Positions 16,906-24,589 are shown, numbered from the stretch's first letter. The stretch is DNA of 38,233 nt from Alphaproteobacteria bacterium (GCA_019240125.1 JAFAYW010000191.1:1-38233), one strand, 5' to 3'. Translations and numbers: made by a program. Notes: generated by a model from the sequence alone, not told the origin.

Positions 16906-18426
16906 GTGAATAGGATCGGTTTTTCACAACGGCTTGAGCTGCGTCAGAGCCAGGCGCTGGTCATGACGCCGCAGCTGCAGCAGGCCATCAAGATGCTGCA
17001 GCTGTCGAACATCGAGCTGTCCGAGTTCATCGAAGCCGAGATCGAGCAGAACCCATTGCTTGAACGCAGCGAGGGGTCGCCTGACGACGCGCCGATCGCC
17101 GCCGACTCTGACGGACCGCCGGAGATAAACGGCCAGGCGACCGCACTGCCCGAACAGCTGGCGAGCGCCGGCAGCGGCGAGGTGGCGGGAGACGCGGCCG
17201 ATCATTGGCAGGCGACGGCGGGCGACGAGGGCGACGGCTCGCTCGATCGTGGCGGCGACCTGCACTCCTGGGATGCGCGCGGCGGTGCCGGCGGACACGA
17301 TGATGACCTGCCCGGGCTGGAGCAGACCGCGGCGCGCCCGACGACATTGCGCGAGCACCTCGTCGAACAGATCGGGGCGGACCTGCCGGACCTGGCCGAC
17401 CGGGCCGTCGCTTTTTTCCTGCTCGACCAGCTGGATGAGGCGGGATATTTGCGCGCCGCCGAATTGGAAGGTGCCGCCGAACGGCTCGGATGCCAGCCGG
17501 AAGACTTCAACCGGGTCCTGGCGCGCCTCCAGGAGTTCGACCCTCCGGGGGTATTCGCCCGCGATCTGCGCGAGTGTCTGGCGCTGCAATTGCGCGATCG
17601 CAACCGGCTCGACCCGGCGATGCAGGCATTGCTCGACAATCTGCCCTTATTGGCCGTGCGTAACGTTACGGCGCTGTTGCGGGTCTGCGGTGTCGATGGC
17701 GAAGACCTCGCCGACATGGTTGCCGAGATCAAGACGCTCGACCCGCGTCCCGGCCACGCCTTCGACCCGCCGCTGGCGCAGCCGGTCGTGCCTGACATCC
17801 TGATGCGAGCCCAGCCCGAGGGCGAATGGCTGGTCGAGCTGAACCCAGATACCCTGCCGCGGGTTCTCGTCAATAACCGATACTACGCGCGGGTCAGCCG
17901 GGTAGCGCGCAGCAAATCAGAGCGCGAGTACCTGACCGATCGGCTGCAGGCGGCGAACTGGCTGGTCAAGTCACTGCACCAGCGGGCCACGACGATCCTC
18001 AAGGTGGCCACCGAAATCGTGCGCCAGCAGGACGGGTTTTTCCGACACGGCGTCAGGGCATTGCGGCCGCTGATCCTCAGAGACATCGCCGATGCGATCG
18101 GGATGCACGAAAGCACCGTCAGCCGCGTCACGACTAACAAATACATCGCCACGCCACGGGGCCTGTTCGAACTGAAATATTTCTTCACGTCATCGATCGC
18201 CGCATCGCGCGGCGGTGAGTCGCATTCGGCCGAGGCCGTACGGTTCCGCATTCGCGGCCTGATCGACGCCGAGCCCTCCGACGACACGTTGTCGGATGAG
18301 CGAATCGTCGAAATGCTGCAGCAGGAAGGCGTCGATATCGCGCGCCGCACGGTCGCCAAGTATCGTGAGGCGATGCGCATCCCATCATCGGTGCAACGCC
18401 GCCGTGAGAAGATGCTGGCGATCTAG
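16906..18426 (+). CDS. rpoN: RNA polymerase sigma-54 factor
   Basis: RpoN directs polymerase to -24/-12 promoters and needs enhancer-binding ATPases. The 506-residue protein shows the Gln-rich region I (about 12-53, with LRQSQALVMTPQLQQAIKML), an acidic Asp/Gly/Glu-rich region II (about 55-150), the core-binding domain, the helix-turn-helix GMHESTVSRVTTNKYI, and the diagnostic RpoN box ARRTVAKYREAM (479-490). The start is GTG at 16906, with GGAG upstream; it gives the normal NRIGFSQRLELRQSQ beginning. The lptB-rpoN order is standard in proteobacteria. No sigma-54-type promoter is recognised in this window. Confidence 0.96.
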   Translation: MNRIGFSQRLELRQSQALVMTPQLQQAIKMLQLSNIELSEFIEAEIEQNPLLERSEGSPDDAPIAADSDGPPEINGQATALPEQLASAGSGEVAGDAADHWQATAGDEGDGSLDRGGDLHSWDARGGAGGHDDDLPGLEQTAARPTTLREHLVEQIGADLPDLADRAVAFFLLDQLDEAGYLRAAELEGAAERLGCQPEDFNRVLARLQEFDPPGVFARDLRECLALQLRDRNRLDPAMQALLDNLPLLAVRNVTALLRVCGVDGEDLADMVAEIKTLDPRPGHAFDPPLAQPVVPDILMRAQPEGEWLVELNPDTLPRVLVNNRYYARVSRVARSKSEREYLTDRLQAANWLVKSLHQRATTILKVATEIVRQQDGFFRHGVRALRPLILRDIADAIGMHESTVSRVTTNKYIATPRGLFELKYFFTSSIAASRGGESHSAEAVRFRIRGLIDAEPSDDTLSDERIVEMLQQEGVDIARRTVAKYREAMRIPSSVQRRREKMLAI

Positions 18427-18604
18427 TTCGCCCGCAGAACACACGGGGGATGCTTGACGGCGCGATGCGTCGACCCCAACTTCGCCGCAATACGGGCTGC
18501 CGGAGCGCAGGCGGCTGACGAGGCGTGAACGCTGCAGGCCATGCCGTCGGTAATCCACAACAAGCTCAGGGCGGATGGGCCCCGGTGATCGGAGTATGCG
18601 GCTG
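18427..18604 (+). other. rpoN-ptsN intergenic region, hpf absent
   Basis: In most proteobacteria a ribosome hibernation factor gene (hpf/raiA) of about 100 to 200 codons stands between rpoN and ptsN. Here only 178 bp separate them. No open frame with HPF-like sequence and no obvious terminator is seen. Confidence 0.6.
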
Positions 18605-19069
18605 ATGGAGATCGCCGATCTGTTGCCGCCGCGGGGCATCGTCGCCCATTTGCGGGTCGGCACCAAGAAACAGGCGTTGCAGGAAATCGCCAGGCGCGCC
18701 GGGTCCATGACCGGCATCGCCGAACGCCGCATTTACGATGTGTTGAACGAACGCGAACGCCTCGGCAGTACCGGCATAGGCCGCGGCATCGCCGTGCCGC
18801 ATGGCAAGCTCGATGATCTGCCGGCGCTGTGCGGGCTGTTCGCGCGCCTGGAAAAACCGATCCCCTTCGAGTCGATCGACGAGCGTCCGGTCGACCTGAT
18901 CTTCACCCTGCTGGCTCCAGCCAGCGCCAGCGCCGAGCATCTGCGAGCCTTGGCGCTGGTATCGCGCACACTACGGGATGCCGCGGTGTGTCAGAAATTG
19001 CGGGGTACCGACAATTCTGATGCCCTCTACGCCTTGCTGACGGACCGCACTGAAAGCAACGCAGCCTGA
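18605..19069 (+). CDS. ptsN: Nitrogen-PTS EIIA protein PtsN
   Basis: PtsN is the terminal phosphoacceptor of the regulatory nitrogen PTS (EINtr-NPr-EIIANtr), which affects potassium transport, nitrogen and carbon signalling. The 154-residue length fits. The phosphorylated histidine is His66 in GIGRGIAVPHGKL. PVDLIFTLLAPASASAEHLRALALVSR is the conserved core. Of three in-frame ATGs (18575, 18596, 18605) the third is preferred because the family begins at (M)xIADLL and a GGAG lies about 10 bases upstream; the earlier ones are possible. It ends the plus-strand run, 15 bp from the convergent DoxX-like gene. Confidence 0.92.
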   Translation: MEIADLLPPRGIVAHLRVGTKKQALQEIARRAGSMTGIAERRIYDVLNERERLGSTGIGRGIAVPHGKLDDLPALCGLFARLEKPIPFESIDERPVDLIFTLLAPASASAEHLRALALVSRTLRDAAVCQKLRGTDNSDALYALLTDRTESNAA

Positions 19070-19084
19070 AGTGTCTGGCGGTGG

Positions 19085-19513
19085 TTACCGGCTGAACGGG
19101 AGCAGCGCGCGAACGCGGGAATCCCGGAACCACAATCCACCCCAGACAAGAAAGCCGAGATAGACGCCGAACAGGTCGTGGGTCAGCAGCGGGTCGCCGA
19201 GCCGCGCGTGCGAGGCGACCGCCCCGCCGAGATAGCCGGTCAGCAGGATCGCACCCAGCACGGCGGTACGTGGCAGGGCGTAAAGGGCGGTGCTGGCAAG
19301 CAGAATGAGGCCCAGCGCCGTCAAATTCATCGGGTCGACCGGCCAGCCGATCTGCCGCGTGGAGTCGATCACCACTTGCGGCTGGACTAGCTTCATCACG
19401 CCGTCCAGTGCCATGAAGGCAATGGCCAAGCCGCTCAAGACGCGCCCGACCCATAGGCTCGCGGACCCACCGCGTCGGGTCGCCACGCCGCTCGCTGCTG
19501 CGTCGCTGTACAT
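19085..19513 (-). CDS. DoxX-like four-helix membrane protein
   Basis: A 142-residue inner-membrane protein with four predicted helices (about 24-42, 65-83, 88-105, 112-130). The pattern GRVLSGLAIAFMALDGVMKL near the start, then GLILLASTALYALPRTAVLGAILLTGYLGGAVASHAR, is typical of the DoxX_2/DoxX-like family. Function is unclear; members are often linked to thiol or oxidative stress. The ATG at 19513 has GAGGAG upstream. It is the third gene of a TetR/YciI-like/DoxX-like operon, 38 bp after the second, and should be controlled by the TetR repressor. Confidence 0.75.
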   Translation of the reverse strand: MYSDAAASGVATRRGGSASLWVGRVLSGLAIAFMALDGVMKLVQPQVVIDSTRQIGWPVDPMNLTALGLILLASTALYALPRTAVLGAILLTGYLGGAVASHARLGDPLLTHDLFGVYLGFLVWGGLWFRDSRVRALLPFSR

Positions 19514-19551
19514 CGCTTTGTCTCCTCGATAAGCCGGACCGGGCTTGCCGC

Positions 19552-19917
19552 TTAAAGGTTTGCGAAGTCTTCCATTTCGTACATCGGGCGGATTTCGATG
19601 TCGGAATCGCCGGGCATCGGGTTTGGGCAGCGCTTTACCCACTCGATCGCCTCGTCGAGCGATTTCACCTGCCAGATCCAAAAACCGGAGACGAGTTCGG
19701 CGGTATGGTCGAACGGGCCGTGCCGGACATCGCGGTTGGCGCCGGAGAAGGTGACGCGCGCCCCTTGCGCGCTGGGCCGCAGGCCGCCGCCATCCTGCAT
19801 GATCCCGGCGGCGCACAATTCTTCGTTGAACTTGCCCATATCGGTCAGCAATTGCCGGCTCGGCAGCTGCCCGGCTTCGGAATCCGTCGTCGCTTTGACG
19901 ATCACCATGACGCGCAT
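19552..19917 (-). CDS. YciI-like (DGPF domain) protein
   Basis: The 121-residue protein begins MRVMVIVKATTDSEAG and contains a GPFDHTAELVSGFWIWQV block, a DGPF-type motif, then SLDEAIEWVKRCPNPMPGDSDIEIRP. This is the YciI/COG3795 ferredoxin-like fold often labelled PhnB-like or DGPF protein; no enzymatic role is established for this branch. The ATG follows the tetR stop by 5 bp, with GGAG overlapping the end of tetR, so translation is likely coupled. TetR plus DGPF plus DoxX-like is a recurring combination, but a function is not known to me. Confidence 0.8.
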   Translation of the reverse strand: MRVMVIVKATTDSEAGQLPSRQLLTDMGKFNEELCAAGIMQDGGGLRPSAQGARVTFSGANRDVRHGPFDHTAELVSGFWIWQVKSLDEAIEWVKRCPNPMPGDSDIEIRPMYEMEDFANL

Positions 19918-19922
19918 CTCGC

Positions 19923-20591
19923 TTACTCCTTCGGGTTGTCGGTGGATGGTCGCGGTTTTGCCGCGGCCTGCGCCTGGCCGCGGAACAGCAGTTCGAGGTA
20001 GCGGCGCAGATGGTCGATCGTCTCAACGGCGGTGGACGGGTCGCCGGTCGCCTTGGCCAGGATGAAGCCGCCTTGCAAGACGGCCTGGGTGTGCAGTGCG
20101 AGGCTGCGGGCGGTCCACCCGGCGTCGAGGCCATAGCGCTGCATCGCCTCGGCGATATCGGCTTCGACAACAGCCGCGTGACCGCAAATACTGGCCTCGC
20201 AGGCAGCGCGGATCGCCGGGTTGGTCTCGTACAGCTCCTGCACCATCGTGCCGACGAGGCAGGTGAACTCCGGGATCTGCCGGCTGAGGATCGCCTTGCG
20301 GAAATCAATGTAGCCGAGCACTCGGTCGAGCGGGTCGGGGTGCGTGTGATAGGCCGCGGCGGCGAAAAACCCGCCGGTCATCTCGGACCAGTAATCCGCG
20401 GCGGCGATGCCCAGCGCCTCTTTATCCCTGAAATGGTGGAAGAAGGAGCCCTTCGCGACACCCGCGGTGGCGCAGAGCTCATCAATCGTCGTCGCGGCAT
20501 ATCCTTTGGTGCGGATCACCGCCACGGCGGCGTCGAGCAGCTTTTGCCGCGCTGGCGCTCTTACCGGTCGGGGTGGAGCCGTGTTTATCAT
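19923..20591 (-). CDS. TetR family transcriptional repressor
   Basis: The 222-residue regulator has an N-terminal TetR HTH at about 14-60 (KLLDAAVAVIRTKGYAATTIDELCATAGVAKGSFFHHF), and an all-helical ligand domain with FTCLVGTMVQELYETNPAIR. The C-terminal domain resembles regulators of reactive-electrophile or quinone stress (NemR-like), a loose comparison. The ATG at 20591 lies 5 bp from a 26-bp perfect palindrome that sits within a sigma-70-like promoter, so autorepression is strongly suggested. It heads an operon with the YciI-like and DoxX-like genes. The inducer is unknown. Confidence 0.9.
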   Translation of the reverse strand: MINTAPPRPVRAPARQKLLDAAVAVIRTKGYAATTIDELCATAGVAKGSFFHHFRDKEALGIAAADYWSEMTGGFFAAAAYHTHPDPLDRVLGYIDFRKAILSRQIPEFTCLVGTMVQELYETNPAIRAACEASICGHAAVVEADIAEAMQRYGLDAGWTARSLALHTQAVLQGGFILAKATGDPSTAVETIDHLRRYLELLFRGQAQAAAKPRPSTDNPKE

Positions 20592-20626
20592 ACAGAATTT
20601 ATACCGACTAGTCGGTATAAATGCAA
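20591..20626 (-). promoter_or_regulatory. Autoregulated promoter with TetR operator palindrome
   Basis: Positions 20597-20622 form a perfect 26-bp palindrome with core ACCGACTAGTCGGT. On the minus strand a -35 TTGCAT (20626-20621) and a -10 TATAAA (20603-20598) are 17 bp apart, and the palindrome covers the spacer and the -10. Bound repressor would occlude RNA polymerase. A transcript would start near 20591-20592, at the A of the tetR ATG, so the message may be leaderless. Confidence 0.85.
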
Positions 20627-20688
20627 TACATTTACTGGTAAGCGCTGTCGCCCTCGCCTGAGGGGCTGCGTGCGCTTACGTTAGGCGG

Positions 20689-21819
20689 ATGGCGTCGCAA
20701 GCAACCTATCTCGACTGGAATGCGACGGCACCGCTGCGGCCGGAGGCGGTGGCGGCGGTGACTGCGGCATTAAGCGACGGCGGCAACCCGTCCTCGGTGC
20801 ATCGCGCCGGCCGCGCGGCACGGCAGCGCGTCGAGCGGGCGCGCCGGAGCGTCGCCGCGCTGGTCGGCGCCGCGGCGGAGGGCGTCGTCTTCACCAGCGG
20901 CGGCACTGAGGCCAACCACCTCGCCCTGTTCGGCAGCGGCCGCGAGCGAATTCTAGTCTCAGCGGTCGAGCACAGCTCGGTCCTGCAGGCGGCGCCCGAA
21001 GCCGAGCGGCTGCCCGTCGACTGCAACGGGATGGTCGATGTCGGAGGGCTGGAGGCGATGTTGCGGGCCAATCCGCGGCCGGCGCTCATATCCATCATGC
21101 TGGCCAATAACGAGACCGGCGTGATCCAGCCGATTGCCGCGTTGGCCGCGGCGGCGCACGCGCATGGGGCCCTGTTGCATTGCGATGCGGTCCAGGCGGC
21201 CGGCAAAATGCCGCTCGACGTGGCGGCGCTTGGGGTCGATTTGATGAGCGTCTCGGCGCATAAGCTCGGCGGCCCGCCGGGCATCGGCGCATTGGTGCTG
21301 GCGCCTGGCAGCGAGGTCGCCGCGCAACAACGTGGTGGCGGCCAGGAACGCGGCCGGCGCGCCGGCACCGAAAACCTGCCCGGCATTACCGGGTTTGCCG
21401 CCGCCGCCGAAGCCGCCGGCGCCGATCTCGCCGCTTATGACCGGGTGCTGGCGTTGCGCGACCGGCTGGAAATCTTCGCCCGCGACGCGGTGCCGGAGGC
21501 CATGGTGATCGGCGCCTGCGTGACGCGGCTGCCCAATACGACGGCGTTGGCCTTGCCCGGGGTGGCGGCCGCAACGCAGGTGATCGGGCTCGACCTCGAT
21601 GGCGTTATGGTAAGCGCCGGGGCGGCGTGTTCCTCTGGCAAAGTGGGACCCAGCCATGTCTTGGCCGCGATGGGTCTGCCGCCCCATATTATCGGGAGCA
21701 CGATCCGCGTCAGCCTCGGCTGGTCTACCACGGAGGACGACATTACCCATTTTCTCGAAGCCTGGACGCGGCTCGCCCGCCGCGTCCAGCGGAGCGCCCG
21801 AGCGGGGAGGGCGGCATGA
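20689..21819 (+). CDS. Cysteine desulfurase (NifS/IscS class I)
   Basis: This PLP enzyme removes sulfur from cysteine as a persulfide for Fe-S clusters and thiolation. The 376-residue protein has YLDWNATAPLRP at the N-terminus, His95 in VEHSSV stacking on PLP, Lys192 in SVSAHKLGGPPGIG as the Schiff-base lysine, and catalytic Cys314 in the flexible loop SAGAACSSGKVGPSHVL. Long Ala-rich stretches are unlike typical IscS, and the sequence is more NifS-like. It overlaps the second desulfurase by 4 bp (ATGA). Whether it donates to a distinct acceptor is unknown. It is divergent from the TetR gene, with 97 bp between start codons. Confidence 0.92.
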   Translation: MASQATYLDWNATAPLRPEAVAAVTAALSDGGNPSSVHRAGRAARQRVERARRSVAALVGAAAEGVVFTSGGTEANHLALFGSGRERILVSAVEHSSVLQAAPEAERLPVDCNGMVDVGGLEAMLRANPRPALISIMLANNETGVIQPIAALAAAAHAHGALLHCDAVQAAGKMPLDVAALGVDLMSVSAHKLGGPPGIGALVLAPGSEVAAQQRGGGQERGRRAGTENLPGITGFAAAAEAAGADLAAYDRVLALRDRLEIFARDAVPEAMVIGACVTRLPNTTALALPGVAAATQVIGLDLDGVMVSAGAACSSGKVGPSHVLAAMGLPPHIIGSTIRVSLGWSTTEDDITHFLEAWTRLARRVQRSARAGRAA

Positions 21820-23030
21820 GCGAGCCTGCGAGTAACGTTACCGAACTGAAGCCGCGCAACCGCCTGCCGATCTATCTGGACAACCAGGCGACAACGCCGC
21901 TCGACCCGCGCGTGCTCGAGGCGATGATGCCGTATTTCACCGAGCATTTCGGCAATCCGCACAGCGAGAGCCACGTCTACGGCCATAACGCCGCCGCGGC
22001 GATCGAGGCGGCGCGCGCCGATATCGCCAAATTGATCCACGCGGACCCGCGCGAGATCGTCTTCACCTCAGGCGCGACCGAAGCAAACAATCTGGCGCTG
22101 AAGGGCGTGGCGGCTTTCGCGCGGGCACATCCGCCGGTCAACGGAGCGGCTCGCGATGAGATCATCGTGCCGCTAACCGAGCATAAATGCGTCCTCGAAA
22201 GTGCCGAAGCTCTGGGCCGCGAGGGGTTTACCATCAATCGCTTCCCGGTGGAGGCGAACGGCCTCGTATCGCTCGACCGGCTTGCCGAGGCGATCAGCGA
22301 CCGCACCCTGCTGGTCAGCGTATTGGCGGCGCATAACGAGATTGGCGTGATCCAGCCGCTCGCCGAGATTGGCGCGCTGTGCCGGGCACGCGGCGCGCTG
22401 TTCCACACTGACGCCGCCCAGGCTTTCGGCAAGATTCCGCTCGATGTCGAGGCGATGAAGATCGATCTGATGTCGATCTCCGGCCACAAGATCTATGGGC
22501 CGAAAGGGATCGGCGCATTGTACATAAGGCGCCGCCCAAGGGTGCGGCTGTTGCCGCTGTTTGATGGCGGTGGCCAGGAACGCGGTATTCGCTCCGGCAC
22601 TCTGCCGACGCCGCTTTGTGTCGGGCTTGGCCGCGCCGCGGCGATTGCCGCTGAGGAGATGGGCGAAGAGGCGACGAGGCTGCGCACCATGCGCGACCGG
22701 CTGCGCGCCACCCTGACGCGGCGCCTGCCTGATGCGCGAGTCAATGGCGATACCGAGCACCGCCTGCCCGGCAACATCAACCTGTCATTTCCGGGTGTTA
22801 CCGCCCCCGATCTGATCGCTTCCTGCCCGGGCATCGCGATCTCCACCGGATCGGCCTGCACCTCGGCGGTCGTCGAGCCCTCTTATGTGTTGCGCGCCAT
22901 CGGGCTCGCCGACCCGCTTGCGAATGCGTCGATCCGGCTTGGCCTCGGCCGCTTCACGACGCCGGACGAGATTGATCTCGCCGCCGATACGATTGCCGCC
23001 GCAGTGACGCGTCTGCGTGGAGGCAGGTGA
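21816..23030 (+). CDS. iscS: Cysteine desulfurase (IscS-like)
   Basis: The 404-residue protein is the more IscS-like of the two tandem desulfurases. IYLDNQATTPLDPRVLEAMMPY, HFGNPHSESH, His123 (LTEHKCVLES), Lys225 (SISGHKIYGPKGIG) and Cys348 (STGSACTSAVVEPSYVL) are visible. GGGQERGIRSGT is the phosphate-binding block. A family-typical NNEIGV reads HNEIGV here (residues 173-178). ATG 21816 is chosen because it overlaps the stop of the first desulfurase and gives a normal N-terminus; the open frame extends 63 codons upstream. iscA follows after 72 bp, and no iscU is present between or after them. Confidence 0.9.
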   Translation: MSEPASNVTELKPRNRLPIYLDNQATTPLDPRVLEAMMPYFTEHFGNPHSESHVYGHNAAAAIEAARADIAKLIHADPREIVFTSGATEANNLALKGVAAFARAHPPVNGAARDEIIVPLTEHKCVLESAEALGREGFTINRFPVEANGLVSLDRLAEAISDRTLLVSVLAAHNEIGVIQPLAEIGALCRARGALFHTDAAQAFGKIPLDVEAMKIDLMSISGHKIYGPKGIGALYIRRRPRVRLLPLFDGGGQERGIRSGTLPTPLCVGLGRAAAIAAEEMGEEATRLRTMRDRLRATLTRRLPDARVNGDTEHRLPGNINLSFPGVTAPDLIASCPGIAISTGSACTSAVVEPSYVLRAIGLADPLANASIRLGLGRFTTPDEIDLAADTIAAAVTRLRGGR

Positions 23031-23102
23031 TTTCCGCCGTGGCAGCGCCTACATGATGCGAATGAATTTCACGGTGCGGACATTCCGTAACGGGGGAACC
23101 GA

Positions 23103-23444
23103 ATGATGGCGAGTAAGCAGGCCTTATTGGTGACCGATGCCGCGGCGGAGCATATCCAGGCGTTGTTGGCTAAACGGGGCAAGCCGTCCGTTGGCGTGCG
23201 TGTGGGAGTGCGCTCGCGGGGCTGTTCGGGGCTCAGCTACACGCTCGAATATGCCGACGAGAAGGGTAAGTTTGACGAGGTGGTCGAGGATAAGGGCGTG
23301 ACCGTGCTGGTCGACCCCAAGGCGGTCATGTTCATCATTGGGACTGAGATGGACTACGTCGAGGAAAAGCTCGAATCCGGCTTCGTCTTCCGCAACCCCA
23401 ATGAGAAGGGCCGCTGTGGCTGCGGCGAGTCGTTCCACGTCTGA
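23103..23444 (+). CDS. iscA: A-type iron-sulfur carrier IscA
   Basis: IscA binds iron or Fe-S clusters and delivers them to apoproteins. The 113-residue protein has the three family cysteines: Cys41 in SRGCSGLSY, and Cys105 and Cys107 in GRCGCGESF. KAVMFIIGTEMDYVEEKLESGFVFRNPN is the conserved middle. Two adjacent ATGs are possible; GGGGGAA precedes them. In canonical isc loci hscB and hscA follow iscA; here the next gene, 28 bp on, is the short HscA-like frame. SufA or ErpA would look similar, but context favours IscA. Confidence 0.93.
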   Translation: MMASKQALLVTDAAAEHIQALLAKRGKPSVGVRVGVRSRGCSGLSYTLEYADEKGKFDEVVEDKGVTVLVDPKAVMFIIGTEMDYVEEKLESGFVFRNPNEKGRCGCGESFHV

Positions 23445-23472
23445 TACCTACTAAGCGCTGGGTCGAGGCAAG

Positions 23473-23937
23473 GTGAAGCTGTTTCAAATCGAGGAGCCGG
23501 ACGGGTTGCCGGTGGACCCGGACGCGCCGGGGAAGGCAGTAGGGGTCGATCTAAGCGGTGCGCAGGCCCAGGTTGCGCTCGCGGTTGGTGGCAACGCGGT
23601 ATTGCTGGAAGACCGCGAGGGGCTCGAACTCGATCTGACCTTGCCGGCCGGCGATTCCGAGGTCGCCGATTCCGAGGTCACGGAGTGGGAGCGCCTCTTC
23701 GAGGGAGTCAGGCTGCGCGCCGAGCGCGCTTTGGCCCAGCCGGTGACGCACGCGGTATTGCTGTTGCCCGCGGCTCCGGATGCCGCGCGCGCGGCCTTGC
23801 TGATGACGGCATGCGAGACCGCCGGCTTGTCGTTACTGCGCTTCGCAACACCGGCGGACATAGCCGCCGGTGATACTGGCGCCGGCGCTGCCGCCGCGAT
23901 CGCCGAAGATCTGGCGCCGCGGCCAGTCGGTCTCTGA
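23473..23937 (+). CDS. Miniature HscA-like protein (N-terminal Hsp70 remnant, no ATPase motifs)
   Basis: The 154-residue protein starts MKLFQIEEPDGLPVDPDAPG, then AVGVDLSGAQAQVALAVGGNAVLLEDREGLEL. From memory E. coli HscA starts with LLQISEPG, then [33 protein letters not shown], which aligns closely. Residues 78-138 (VRLRAERALAQPVTHAVLLLPAAPDAARAALLMTACETAGLSLLR then TPADIAAG) match the Hsp70 stretch VVITVPAYF-D-QR-AA-LAGL-VLRL-NEPTAAAIAYG. The phosphate-1 loop DLGTTNS has become DLSGAQA, the segment between the two blocks is shortened, and DLGGGTFD plus the whole substrate-binding domain are absent. It stands exactly where hscA belongs, between iscA and fdx. The frame is intact with a GTG start and plausible ribosome binding site. 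It could be a late-stage relic or a domesticated scaffold-like protein; ATPase chaperone activity is unlikely. Confidence 0.65.
   Translation: MKLFQIEEPDGLPVDPDAPGKAVGVDLSGAQAQVALAVGGNAVLLEDREGLELDLTLPAGDSEVADSEVTEWERLFEGVRLRAERALAQPVTHAVLLLPAAPDAARAALLMTACETAGLSLLRFATPADIAAGDTGAGAAAAIAEDLAPRPVGL
23653..23679 (+). repeat. 15-bp-period internal direct repeat in the HscA-like gene
   Basis: The 12-mer gattccgaggtc occurs at 23653-23664 and again at 23668-23679, giving the duplicated peptide DSEV-A-DSEV. The repeat keeps the frame and lies in the shortened middle of the protein. Confidence 0.85.
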
Positions 23938-23955
23938 AGCCAGTCGGTCTCTGAA
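23922..23955 (+). repeat. 17-bp tandem duplication over the stop of the HscA-like gene
   Basis: gccagtcggtctctgaa occurs at 23922-23938 and directly again at 23939-23955. The first copy contains the stop codon (TGA 23935-23937). This is a perfect recent-looking duplication outside the coding frame. The rest of the 23938-24119 gap shows no convincing gene. Confidence 0.9.
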
Positions 23956-24119
23956 AAATGAAAAGCCCAGCAGCTTTCTGACGATCGCGGTAGCCACCAT
24001 GATGATTGACGCGCCATAAAGCACGTCATTCCCCAGCATTGCCCGCTCCGCAACGATGGGGGGCAACCGGTTCCCATTGGACACGCGCGTCGCAAGGCTT
24101 CCTTTACGGATAGAGTTTG

Positions 24120-24452
24120 ATGCCGAAAATCGTTTTTATTGAGCGCGATGGAAATCGACGCGAGGTTGATGCGCCGCTGGGCCTGTCGGTGCTCGAAATC
24201 GCACACAAGAATGATATCGATATCGAAGGCGCCTGCGAGGGCTCGCTTGCCTGTTCGACCTGTCATGTGATCGTCGATCCGGAATGGTACGAGCTGCTGA
24301 GGGAGGCAACCGAGGACGAAGAAGACATGCTCGACCTCGCCTTCGGGCTGACCGGTACATCCCGCCTCGGCTGTCAGATCATCATTACCGAAGAACTCGA
24401 CGGTCTGACCGTGCGACTGCCGTCAAGCACCCGCAATTTATTGATCGGCTGA
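24120..24452 (+). CDS. fdx: [2Fe-2S] ferredoxin of the ISC type
   Basis: The 110-residue adrenodoxin-type ferredoxin carries cluster cysteines Cys39, Cys45 and Cys48 in [14 protein letters not shown], and Cys85 in RLGCQI. The segment [26 protein letters not shown] between them is typical of ISC ferredoxins, which donate electrons for cluster assembly on the scaffold with IscS. ATG 24120 is preferred to the TTG just before it. Its canonical place is after hscA, which supports the reading of the preceding short gene. A strong hairpin repeat lies downstream (24590-24610). Confidence 0.95.
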   Translation: MPKIVFIERDGNRREVDAPLGLSVLEIAHKNDIDIEGACEGSLACSTCHVIVDPEWYELLREATEDEEDMLDLAFGLTGTSRLGCQIIITEELDGLTVRLPSSTRNLLIG

Positions 24453-24589
24453 TGGCGGCGCGCGTCAGACCACAGTCGATGGCGGAGGTGCTCGCAAGAT
24501 CGGCACCCCCACATCACCTTGCCCGGATTTGGTCGGGGCATCCACGCGACCTCGTGCCCGACAATGTGGTTGCGGATGCGTGCCATGGA

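Noticed and set aside
19600..20308. Upstream part of a long minus frame that ends in the DoxX-like gene
   Set aside because: The upstream part is out of frame with the YciI-like and TetR genes and has no similarity; ATG 19513 with a ribosome binding site is the proper start.
23833..24084. Minus-strand small frame with one hydrophobic helix (DVLYGASIIMVATAIVRKLLGF)
   Set aside because: It overlaps the HscA-like gene, uses a GTG start without a clear ribosome binding site, and has no known relative. It could be a real small membrane protein, but I cannot support it.
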